Part shown: positions 1 to 6,092 of the stretch, in pieces | How the letters are laid out: every line of letters starts with the position of its first letter | Position numbering within the stretch: position 1 is the stretch's first letter | Assembly (NCBI GenBank): GCA_025361105.1 | Contig: JANYAW010000061.1 | Location: 1-6,851, forward strand | Reading direction: 5' to 3' | DNA: 6,851 nt | Source: Rhodocyclaceae bacterium | Lineage (GTDB): Bacteria; Pseudomonadota; Gammaproteobacteria; Burkholderiales; Rhodocyclaceae | The notes under the pieces: generated by a model | Told to the model about the DNA's origin: nothing | Databases searched by the model: none | What the model saw: the letters and a program-made list of their open reading frames with translations, nothing else | Translations under genes and position numbers: made by a program

Positions 1-2008
1 CGGGATTGCCGCAAACCACTGCAGCGGCGACTTGACCAATTAATATAGCGAGCGGGAAATTCCATGGACTGATACAGGCGATAGGCCCGCGCGAAGTCAG
101 GCGCAGCACGTTGGATTCGCCGGTCGGGCCGGGCAAAGAAACGGGTGCCAAAACACGCTCGGCCTCATTAGCGTAGTAGCGCAAAAAGTCGACGGCCTCG
201 CGCACTTCGCTAATCGCATCGGGCCAGGATTTATATGCTTCGAGCACCAAATCTGCGGCCCAATCATCAAGCTGATTTTCCATTTCGTCAGCAGCACGAC
301 GCAGCATATTCGCGCGATCTGCAACCGGCATGGCTTCCCATTTTGGCCATGCCGCCATTGCGCTGGCGCGCGCGGCAATTAACATTCCGCCGGTCGCATC
401 CGCAGCGGGAGTTGTGCACTTTTTTGCTGCCGCAAAGGCTTTACTCAAGGCTTCGCGGCTTGGTTGTTCGTGCATATCGAGTCCTCGTGCAAGTGTTCGT
501 GGTTGGTCGCCGTTTTCAAAGCCTAGCCAGCCAGTTGGTGCTGGTAACACGCCGCTGACTAAGCTCGAGTCGGTCGGCAGCTTGAGCAGCATATCCACTG
601 GCGTTGATGGGTCAGCAAGCAGCCGCACAAAACTCGTATTCGCACCATTTTCCAGCAGTCGACGAACCAAATACGCCAGTAAATTTTCGTGCGCACCTAC
701 CGGTGCGTAGATGCGCTTACGCAGCGTCGGCTGATCTTTGTCGAGCACGTCGAGTAGCGTGTCGGCCATGCCATGCAAGCCCTGCCACTCCCAATCGCTA
801 ACACCTTCCTGGGCGGCGAGAAATTGCACGGCCGAAAGGCTCAGCGGGTTGTGGGTGGCGAATGCCGATTGAATCACATCGCTAGCTTTGAGCATGCGCT
901 GCGCGCAAGCCAAATAGCAAAGGTCAGTTTCGTGTTTTCGTGTGAACACCGGATAAGTCGCCAAGCCCAACTCTTGCGCACGTTTGATTTCGCTATCCCA
1001 ATACGCACCTTTGACCAGACGCACCATCAAGCGGCGTTGATGCTTGCGCGCCAGTGCGGCAACGGCATCGATTACTTCCGGTGCCCGGGTTTGATAGGCT
1101 TGCACGGCGAGGCCAAGCCCGGTCCACGTGCGGGTTTCGGGAATGCGACTCAATCGCTCCAACAATGCATCGAGCACATCGAGCGACAATTCCAGACGCC
1201 AACTTTCTTCCGCATCCAGCGTCAAATGAATGTTGGCGCGACAGGCTTCGAGCGCCAAATCCTGCAATACGGGCAGCAAGCGGCCTTGCAATTGCGCTGC
1301 GTGTGCAGGCTCGTAGCGCGGCTCCAGTGCAGAAAGTTTTATCGAAATGCCATCGCAATGCATCACCGACGAACCGGTATCGCGCCGCAAGCGAAAAATC
1401 GCTGCACGATAGGCTTCGGTGTAACGCGCCGCATCCGTCATCGTGCGCGCACCTTCGCCGAGCATGTCGAATGAATGCCATGTTTGTGCGTGTTTGCGAC
1501 CACCTGCACGCTTTATCGCGCCATCGATGTCGTGCGCAAAAACGAACTGCGTGCCCATATGTTCGAGAACCTTTGCTGCAACATCGGCGATTGGGGTCGA
1601 AGTCCATCGCGCCAGCAAATTCCGGTCACGGGCGTTCAAACATTTCTGCGCGAAATCCAGCGCGTGCGACGACAATTTGCTGATACCTTCGGCGCTCACC
1701 GCATGCAAATCAAATCGACCGCGCGCCAATTGATCGGTCATGAAATCCAGCGCCGTGGCACGATCAGGAATCCGCAACAGTGCTTCGACAAGGCGCATCA
1801 AGGCGCGACCTTCGTCACCTGTCAGCGGGTAATCCACCATGATGCGCTGCACCGAACCGACTGGTGCAGGCTTCTCTCGCAAGGCCAGCAACCAACGACG
1901 AGCGGTGGCTTGGACGGCCGGCCAATTGCCGAACAAGTCGGTAACTTCGGCGGCAAGTATCGCCAGCAAAACGTCGTGAGGGATTTCGGGTGACGACAAA
2001 CGGGGCAT
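1..2008 (-). CDS. putA: Bifunctional proline dehydrogenase / L-glutamate gamma-semialdehyde dehydrogenase (minimal PutA), 3' end cut by window
   Basis: This frame is open from the ATG at 2008 to the window edge (669 codons) with no frameshift. PutA oxidises proline to P5C with FAD and then to glutamate with NAD+, normally as a peripheral membrane protein feeding the quinone pool. The proline dehydrogenase barrel is clear: FDMLGEGA starts at residue 180, ISIKLSAL has its Lys at 224, DAEE starts at 265, VRLVKGAYWD has its Lys at 333, and AYLVRRLLENGANTSFV carries the substrate-binding Arg pair at 449-450. The aldehyde dehydrogenase domain then begins (VDFLRYYANEA, GPTGESN, SPWNFPLAI at about 647-655), so its catalytic Cys lies outside the window. 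Only about 180 residues precede FDMLGEGA, and there is no ribbon-helix-helix domain. It therefore resembles the roughly 1000-residue minimal PutAs (Bradyrhizobium type) and is not expected to repress its own gene. The start is the only ATG before the in-frame stop at 2123-2125; no clear Shine-Dalgarno sequence precedes it. The usual EAGKT segment reads EAYKSW at 590-595. Confidence 0.96.
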   Translation of the reverse strand, partial: MPRLSSPEIPHDVLLAILAAEVTDLFGNWPAVQATARRWLLALREKPAPVGSVQRIMVDYPLTGDEGRALMRLVEALLRIPDRATALDFMTDQLARGRFDLHAVSAEGISKLSSHALDFAQKCLNARDRNLLARWTSTPIADVAAKVLEHMGTQFVFAHDIDGAIKRAGGRKHAQTWHSFDMLGEGARTMTDAARYTEAYRAAIFRLRRDTGSSVMHCDGISIKLSALEPRYEPAHAAQLQGRLLPVLQDLALEACRANIHLTLDAEESWRLELSLDVLDALLERLSRIPETRTWTGLGLAVQAYQTRAPEVIDAVAALARKHQRRLMVRLVKGAYWDSEIKRAQELGLATYPVFTRKHETDLCYLACAQRMLKASDVIQSAFATHNPLSLSAVQFLAAQEGVSDWEWQGLHGMADTLLDVLDKDQPTLRKRIYAPVGAHENLLAYLVRRLLENGANTSFVRLLADPSTPVDMLLKLPTDSSLVSGVLPAPTGWLGFENGDQPRTLARGLDMHEQPSREALSKAFAAAKKCTTPAADATGGMLIAARASAMAAWPKWEAMPVADRANMLRRAADEMENQLDDWAADLVLEAYKSWPDAISEVREAVDFLRYYANEAERVLAPVSLPGPTGESNVLRLTSRGPIACISPWNFPLAILIGQVAAAVVCGNP

Positions 2009-2030
2009 GGATATTTGCTCATGATAAGTT

Positions 2031-2051
2031 CGCTTGAGGCAGAGCCTAGCG
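2031..2051 (-). repeat. Hairpin in the putA leader (proximal)
   Basis: On the minus strand CGCT AGGC, loop TCT, GCCT, a two-base bulge CA, then AGCG can form an 8-bp stem with a 3-base loop. It ends 22 bases before the putA ATG, close enough to affect ribosome access. No T-run follows, so it is not a classic intrinsic terminator for the upstream Nramp gene. Pairing was worked out by eye; function is inferred only. Confidence 0.45.
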
Positions 2052-2056
2052 CGAAA

Positions 2057-2080
2057 TACTGCTTCCCGCAAAGTGCAGTA
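2057..2080 (-). repeat. Inverted repeat in the putA leader (distal)
   Basis: TACTGC and GCAGTA form a perfect 6-bp inverted repeat with a 12-base loop. It lies five bases upstream, in the direction of transcription, of the proximal leader hairpin. It could be an RNA hairpin or a DNA operator for a proline-responsive regulator. A 6-bp repeat in 150 bases is only weakly above chance. Confidence 0.3.
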
Positions 2081-2094
2081 GTCACGGATTTGTT

Positions 2095-2158
2095 TTACGG
2101 CACATGTCTGACGTGAGTAGTTTTAATCTGCATCTGAGACAGGTTCGTTTGCCTCCTT
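2095..2158 (-). other. Orphan strong Shine-Dalgarno sequence with a possible leader peptide
   Basis: AAGGAGG (minus strand, 2158-2152) lies three bases after the Nramp stop codon. It is the best ribosome-binding sequence seen in the window, yet no gene of normal size follows it. An in-frame short reading frame runs from ATG 2133 (MQIKTTHVRHVP, stop 2097-2095), but the 18-base spacing is too long. A CTG at 2142, in the same frame, sits 9 bases away and would add three residues. It may be a putA leader peptide, a remnant of a lost gene, or chance. The peptide has no proline run that would suggest attenuation by proline. Confidence 0.25.
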
Positions 2159-2161
2159 AAT

Positions 2162-3445
2162 TTATTCCGTGAGAAACATCGCCACGACTGCCGCAGCCAT
2201 TACGGCTGTGGCAATCCAGCCCGACACCACGTGGCGTTTTGATAGTGTGTAGTCACCCAAAACTTCACGCTTGCTGCCCATCCACATCATCACCGCCATA
2301 ATCGGAACCGCAATCACGCCGTTGACAACGGCGCTCCAAACTAGCGCCTTGATTGGGTCAAGTCCGGTGAAATCGATCAAGGTACCGATCAGCGTCGACG
2401 CCGCGATCACGCTGAAAAACCCTTTCGCTTCGAGCAGGTCATGATCAAGCCCGGAACGCCAGCCGAAGGCGTCCGCCACCGCGTACGCGGCTGATGCAGC
2501 AAGCACAGGAACGGCAAGCATGCCGGTACCGATAATGCCTAGCGAAAACAACACGAAAGTGAATTCGCCCGCCAGCGGACGCAAAGCTTCAGCCGCTTGT
2601 TTGGTGGTCTGTATGTCGGTAATGCCGTTCTGGTTTAGCGTCATTGCAGTAGCGAGCATGACGCAAAACGCCACCAGATTTGAAAAAATCATCCCGGCCA
2701 CAGTGTCAAGTTTGATGCGCGACAAATGCTCGTGTACAAAACTGGCGTGGGTGGCCAGGCTCGCGCCGATAGCGCCCTCCATAAGTTGTCGTTGCTCGGC
2801 TTCTTGTGATGCTTGCCAAAAGAAAAGATAAGGGCTGATGGTCGTTCCCAACACCGCGACCACCATCATCCAGTACGTCCCGCCAAATTGCAGCGTAGGA
2901 ATAATTGCGCCGATCAGCACGCGTTCCCAATGCACATGCAGCATGAAGACCACCGCGACATAAGCAAGCAAGGTCAAGGTGAGCCACTTCAGCACTCTGA
3001 TCATCGCATCAAAGCTAAGCCAGATCGGCAGTACGGTACACACGACGCCAAATACCAGCGCATGACCGTGTTCGGGGCCACCGACGATCAACTGTAGCGC
3101 TTCACCCATCGCTGCAACATCGGCGGCGATGTTAAGGGTATTGGCGAACACCAGCAGCGCGACAATCGCAACCGTTACCCACTGCGGCAATGCCCGCTTG
3201 ATGTTGGCCGCCAAGCCCTGACCGGTGAGCCAGCCAATGCGGGCGCTGACCATTTGTATGCTGATCATCAAGGGGGTAGTGAGCACTAGTGTCCATAACA
3301 GGCCGCCACCAAATTGCGCACCTGCTTGCGAATAAGTGGCGAGGCCGCTGGGATCGTCGTCAGCCGCACCAGTAATCAGGCCAGCGCCCAGTTGGTTGGC
3401 AAATTTTTGCGCGCGGTGAATTGTCAGCAGAGAGGTTTGTCGCAT
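2162..3445 (-). CDS. Divergent Nramp-family divalent metal transporter (atypical metal-site motifs)
   Basis: A 427-residue inner-membrane protein with about 11 hydrophobic segments, the usual size and layout of Nramp (SLC11) transporters, which move divalent metal ions inward, usually with protons. The unwound part of TM1 reads DDDPSGLATYSQAG (Asp-Pro-Ser at residues 31-33) where classical MntH has DPGN. The unwound part of TM6 reads GTTISPYLFFWQ (Ser-Pro-Tyr at 204-206) where MntH has Met-Pro-His-Asn. The Met that favours soft transition metals over Ca2+ and Mg2+ is thus replaced by Ser. TM3 keeps a recognisable segment (NIAADVAAMGEAL). The gene is unlikely to be a simple MntH; Mg2+ or another ion is possible, as in the Nramp-related magnesium transporters, but substrate cannot be read from sequence alone. 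The ATG at 3445 is chosen over an in-frame TTG at 3457; neither has a clear Shine-Dalgarno sequence. No MntR or Fur box was recognised upstream. Confidence 0.9.
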   Translation of the reverse strand: MRQTSLLTIHRAQKFANQLGAGLITGAADDDPSGLATYSQAGAQFGGGLLWTLVLTTPLMISIQMVSARIGWLTGQGLAANIKRALPQWVTVAIVALLVFANTLNIAADVAAMGEALQLIVGGPEHGHALVFGVVCTVLPIWLSFDAMIRVLKWLTLTLLAYVAVVFMLHVHWERVLIGAIIPTLQFGGTYWMMVVAVLGTTISPYLFFWQASQEAEQRQLMEGAIGASLATHASFVHEHLSRIKLDTVAGMIFSNLVAFCVMLATAMTLNQNGITDIQTTKQAAEALRPLAGEFTFVLFSLGIIGTGMLAVPVLAASAAYAVADAFGWRSGLDHDLLEAKGFFSVIAASTLIGTLIDFTGLDPIKALVWSAVVNGVIAVPIMAVMMWMGSKREVLGDYTLSKRHVVSGWIATAVMAAAVVAMFLTE

Positions 3446-3614
3446 TGAGGAACTCAACAGTTAAAGCGGGAAAGAGACACTTGTTCAGTTTATCCGTGAC
3501 CAGCCGCCAAATTTCTAATCTGCCTATCAACGACTTTTTATGTCATCGGATTGATTGTCACAGTGAGTTAATTACTAACCCGCCCTCTTCTGATATCCAG
3601 AGAATCGAACCAAC
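3446..3614. other. Intergenic region upstream of the Nramp gene
   Basis: This 169-base, fairly AT-rich gap must carry the Nramp promoter unless the gene is transcribed from suhB. No convincing -35/-10 pair was found on the minus strand. TCACAGTGA at 3558-3566 is a short perfect inverted repeat around one base and could be an operator half, but this is weak. No suhB terminator with a T-run was seen. Confidence 0.4.
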
Positions 3615-4421
3615 TCAGGCCGGCAATTTCGCCGTCAAATGCGGCGCGATGACTTGTAGCAATTGACTAAAAATTTTCGGGTTGCCGCCGACGATATTTC
3701 CTGTCGTCATATAGGCTGCTTCACCCGACAAATCGCCGACCAGACCACCCGCTTCGCTGACCAATAAAGTTCCGGCGGCCATGTCCCACGGGGCAAGGCC
3801 GAGTTCCCAAAAGCCATCCATGCGGCCGCAGGCAACCCATGCCAGATCAAGTGAAGCCGCTCCGGGGCGACGCATGCCAGCGGATTTTTGCGCGATATCT
3901 TTGAATATCGACAGATAACTGTCGACATGATCAAACATGCGATAGGGAAATCCGGTGCCAATCAATGCGGCGTCGAGTCGTATGCGATTGCTAACGCGAA
4001 TGCGTTTCTCATTCATGAACGCGCCGCCACCCTTGGTGGCGGTGAAAAGTTCGTTGCGATTCGGATCAAACACCAAGCCGTGCTGCATCACGCCTTTGTG
4101 CGCCAGCCCAATTGAAATCGCATATTGCGGAAAACCGTGAATGAAATTGGTCGTGCCATCGAGTGGATCGATGATCCACTGGTGCTCGGCATCCGCTGCC
4201 GTGCCTGCGTTGCCGGACTCCTCTGCTAATATTCCGTAAGCGGGATAAGCCTCTTGTAGCACTTCAATAATCGCAGCTTCCGCTGCCTTGTCGACCTCGG
4301 TTACGAAATCACTTTGTTGTTTGACGGCGACCGTCAGCTTGTCAACATCCAAGCTAGCGCGGTTGATGATACTGGCGGCGCGACGAGCCGCCTTGACGGC
4401 AATATTCAGAATGGGATGCAT
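3615..4421 (-). CDS. suhB: Inositol-1-monophosphatase family protein SuhB
   Basis: A 268-residue soluble Mg2+-dependent phosphatase, almost the same length as E. coli SuhB (267) and similar along its full length, starting MHPILNIAVKAARRA. Metal-site residues are all present: Glu67 in LAEESG, Asp85, Leu87 and Asp88 in IDPLDGTTNF, and Asp213 in PWDMAAG. The family hydrolyses inositol phosphates. In E. coli SuhB also acts with Nus factors in rRNA antitermination, and that role may matter more here, but this is inferred. The frame stays open 13 codons upstream to a TTG, but the ATG at 4421 matches the family N-terminus exactly. It is divergent from trmJ, as in E. coli and Pseudomonas. Confidence 0.96.
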   Translation of the reverse strand: MHPILNIAVKAARRAASIINRASLDVDKLTVAVKQQSDFVTEVDKAAEAAIIEVLQEAYPAYGILAEESGNAGTAADAEHQWIIDPLDGTTNFIHGFPQYAISIGLAHKGVMQHGLVFDPNRNELFTATKGGGAFMNEKRIRVSNRIRLDAALIGTGFPYRMFDHVDSYLSIFKDIAQKSAGMRRPGAASLDLAWVACGRMDGFWELGLAPWDMAAGTLLVSEAGGLVGDLSGEAAYMTTGNIVGGNPKIFSQLLQVIAPHLTAKLPA

Positions 4422-4475
4422 GGGATTTATGGAAAAGCGCGCCGAGAACAACAGCACCAAGGACGCAATTCTAAT
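4422..4475. promoter_or_regulatory. suhB / trmJ divergent intergenic region
   Basis: Only 54 bases separate the two divergent start codons, so the promoters must overlap here or lie inside the opposite gene's coding sequence. AAGGA at 4459-4463 can serve as the trmJ ribosome-binding site (12 bases to the ATG). No comparable sequence precedes suhB. No clear sigma-70 promoter pair was identified. Confidence 0.45.
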
Positions 4476-5264
4476 ATGAACGCCGCCGCCACTACATTTA
4501 ACGGCGTGTCATCAGCACCAACTGGCGAGTTGGCACCGCTGTTCTCGCCGCTGTTCTCACGAATTCGCATCGTGCTCTCGCACACCAGCCACCCGGGCAA
4601 CATCGGTGCCGCAGCGCGGGCGATGAAGACGATGGGTCTGTCGCGCCTGGTGTTGGTTAATCCAAAAACTTTCCCCGATGCACAAGCCGATGCAATGGCC
4701 GCAGGCGCGAACGATGTGTTGGCCAAGGCGCAAGTGGTGGCAAGTTTGAGCGAAGCGCTGTTCGGCACCACGCTCGCCATCGCCCTCACCGCGCGCCGCC
4801 GTGAGCTGGCCGCGCCACCAATGTGGGCGGCTGATGCAGCGAGTGAAGTCGTGGCGCACAGCGGCGAAATCGCGTTGGTGTTTGGCAATGAAACTTCGGG
4901 CTTGTCCAACGCCGAACTCGCGCAATGCGGCGCTTGGGCAATGATTCCGGTCGACGCCGAGTTCAGCTCACTGAACGTTGCCGCCGCCGTACAAATCATG
5001 TGTTACGAAATACGCCAAGCCGCCATTGCGCCAGGCGAGCTGCCAGTGATTTCCGGCGCAGGAATGCTCGCCACTCATGACGATGTCGAACGCCTGCTGG
5101 CGCATTTTGAACAGGCCGCGCTAGGCAGTGGATTTCTCGATCCGGCCTCGCCCAAACGCCTGATGCTGCGCCTGCGCCGCATGTTTGGCCGCGCGCAACT
5201 GGAGCGCGAGGAAGTCGCGATATTGCGCGGCTTGCTCGCTTCATTTGAAGATCAGCGGCGATAA
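4476..5264 (+). CDS. trmJ: tRNA (cytidine/uridine-32-2'-O)-methyltransferase TrmJ
   Basis: A 262-residue SPOUT-class enzyme that transfers methyl from SAM to the 2'-OH of nucleotide 32 in the anticodon loop of some tRNAs, acting as a dimer. SPOUT motifs are in order: IRIVLSHTSHPGNIGAAARAM from residue 30, LVFGNETSGLSNAEL at 134-148, and IPVDAEFSSLNVAAAVQ at 157-173, which form the SAM-binding trefoil knot. A basic helical C-terminal domain follows, ending RRMFGRAQLEREEVAILRGLLASFE as in E. coli TrmJ. The ATG at 4476 gives an N-terminus about 25 residues longer than in E. coli, containing a duplicated Pro-Leu-Phe-Ser. The frame is open further upstream but would overlap suhB. cysE starts 36 bases after the stop, so the two are probably cotranscribed. 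Confidence 0.95.
   Translation: MNAAATTFNGVSSAPTGELAPLFSPLFSRIRIVLSHTSHPGNIGAAARAMKTMGLSRLVLVNPKTFPDAQADAMAAGANDVLAKAQVVASLSEALFGTTLAIALTARRRELAAPPMWAADAASEVVAHSGEIALVFGNETSGLSNAELAQCGAWAMIPVDAEFSSLNVAAAVQIMCYEIRQAAIAPGELPVISGAGMLATHDDVERLLAHFEQAALGSGFLDPASPKRLMLRLRRMFGRAQLEREEVAILRGLLASFEDQRR
4536..4559 (+). repeat. 12-base tandem duplication in the trmJ 5' end
   Basis: CCGCTGTTCTCG is followed directly by CCGCTGTTCTCA: two copies with 11 of 12 bases equal, encoding PLFS twice at residues 21-28. It falls in the N-terminal extension just before the first SPOUT motif and keeps the frame. Confidence 0.7.
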
Positions 5265-5300
5265 TCCTTGTTCGTTGTTCACATCAGGAATAAAAAAATC

Positions 5301-6065
5301 ATGAGTGCATTTTTCTTCCCACGACTTCGCGAGGACATCGCCTGCGTATTCGAGCGCGACCCTGCCGCACGTTCGACATGGGAAGTGCTCACCTGTTACC
5401 CGGGCTTCCATGCGCTGGTCATGCATCGTCTATCGCACTGGCTGTGGGGTCACCGCCTGCGCTGGCTGGCGCGGTTCTCGTCGCATGTAACCCGTTGGGC
5501 AACCGGCATCGAAATTCACCCCGGCGCAACCATCGGACGGCGCGTTTTCATCGACCACGGCATGGGCATCGTGATTGGTGAAACGGCCGTCATCATGGAC
5601 GAATGCACGCTCTACCACGGCGTGACTTTGGGTGGCACCTCATGGAGTGGTGGCAAGCGCCACCCTACACTTGAGGCCGGCGTAGTGATTGGCGCGGGAG
5701 CAAAAATTTTAGGACCAGTCACGCTGCATGCCGGAGCAAAGGTAGGCTCCAACGCCGTAGTTGTGCGCGACGTGCCTGCCGGTGCAACAGCAGTCGGCAT
5801 TCCTGCGCGCATTGTTGAAGCCGCCAAAGATTTGGCACGCGAAGAAAAAGCCGAAAAAATGGGCTTCTCGGCCTACGCGATTTCCCGCACCGAAGATGAC
5901 CCGGTCGCGCAAGCGATACACGGATTGCTGGACCATGCGGTGGAAACCGATAGGCGCATTGAATGCATGCTCAAGACCATGGCAGCGGCTGGCGTTAGCT
6001 TACCAAGTGATGTGGAGAATTGCGATAAATTTGATGCGGGGTATTTGTCGAAGATTGTTGATTAG
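5301..6065 (+). CDS. cysE: Serine O-acetyltransferase
   Basis: A 254-residue enzyme making O-acetyl-L-serine from serine and acetyl-CoA, the committed step of cysteine synthesis. It has a short helical N-terminal domain (about 1-65) and then the left-handed beta-helix of hexapeptide repeats. GIEIHPGATIG precedes FIDHGMGIVIGETA with the catalytic His86; Glu71 takes the place of E. coli Asp143, which is usual in this short CysE type. YHGVTLGGTSWSGGKRHP contains His121, matching E. coli His193. VGIPARIV closes the helix. The C-terminal tail is long and ends Ile-Val-Asp, not in the free Ile that docks into CysK. The start is the ATG at 5301, supported by AGGAA at 5285-5289; an in-frame TTG at 5268 is less likely. 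Placement after trmJ and before an IscR-type promoter matches Pseudomonas-like isc loci, where it would supply cysteine for IscS. Confidence 0.95.
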   Translation: MSAFFFPRLREDIACVFERDPAARSTWEVLTCYPGFHALVMHRLSHWLWGHRLRWLARFSSHVTRWATGIEIHPGATIGRRVFIDHGMGIVIGETAVIMDECTLYHGVTLGGTSWSGGKRHPTLEAGVVIGAGAKILGPVTLHAGAKVGSNAVVVRDVPAGATAVGIPARIVEAAKDLAREEKAEKMGFSAYAISRTEDDPVAQAIHGLLDHAVETDRRIECMLKTMAAAGVSLPSDVENCDKFDAGYLSKIVD

Positions 6066-6092
6066 CTGGCGAATTTTTTCCATGAAAATTTT

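Noticed and set aside
993..1607. A 204-codon minus-strand frame and several plus-strand frames of similar size over 235-1993
   Set aside because: They are out-of-frame shadows of putA, which is open throughout and carries all family motifs. Their translations are rich in Arg, Cys and Ala and show no domain.
1..2008. Possible frameshifted or broken putA
   Set aside because: Reading the minus strand codon by codon from 2008 to 1 gives one uninterrupted frame with continuous homology; it is cut only by the window edge.
2008..2071. TTG at 2071 as an earlier putA start
   Set aside because: No Shine-Dalgarno sequence, the added residues lie within the hairpin leader and do not resemble a PutA N-terminus.
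1822..2085. Minus-strand frame with an attractive CPVC-R-H start (MSKYPCPVCRH), looking like a zinc knuckle
   Set aside because: It overlaps the first 62 codons of putA in another frame; the Cys residues come from the putA codons and no continuation of a zinc-binding fold is visible.
3455..3457. TTG start of the Nramp gene four codons before the ATG
   Set aside because: No ribosome-binding site favours it and ATG at 3445 is the simpler start; the difference is four residues.
3446..3614. Minus-strand promoter candidate GTGACA with TAAAAA 15 bases downstream before the Nramp gene
   Set aside because: The spacing is too short and both hexamers are poor; not distinguishable from chance in AT-rich sequence.
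4422..4460. Upstream TTG extension of suhB
   Set aside because: MHPILNIAV at 4421 is the family N-terminus and the length then matches E. coli SuhB within one residue.
6075..6092. T-rich GAATTTTTTCCATGAAAATTTT after cysE as a terminator
   Set aside because: The arms pair only partly, there is no GC-rich stem, and a gene follows within 27 bases.
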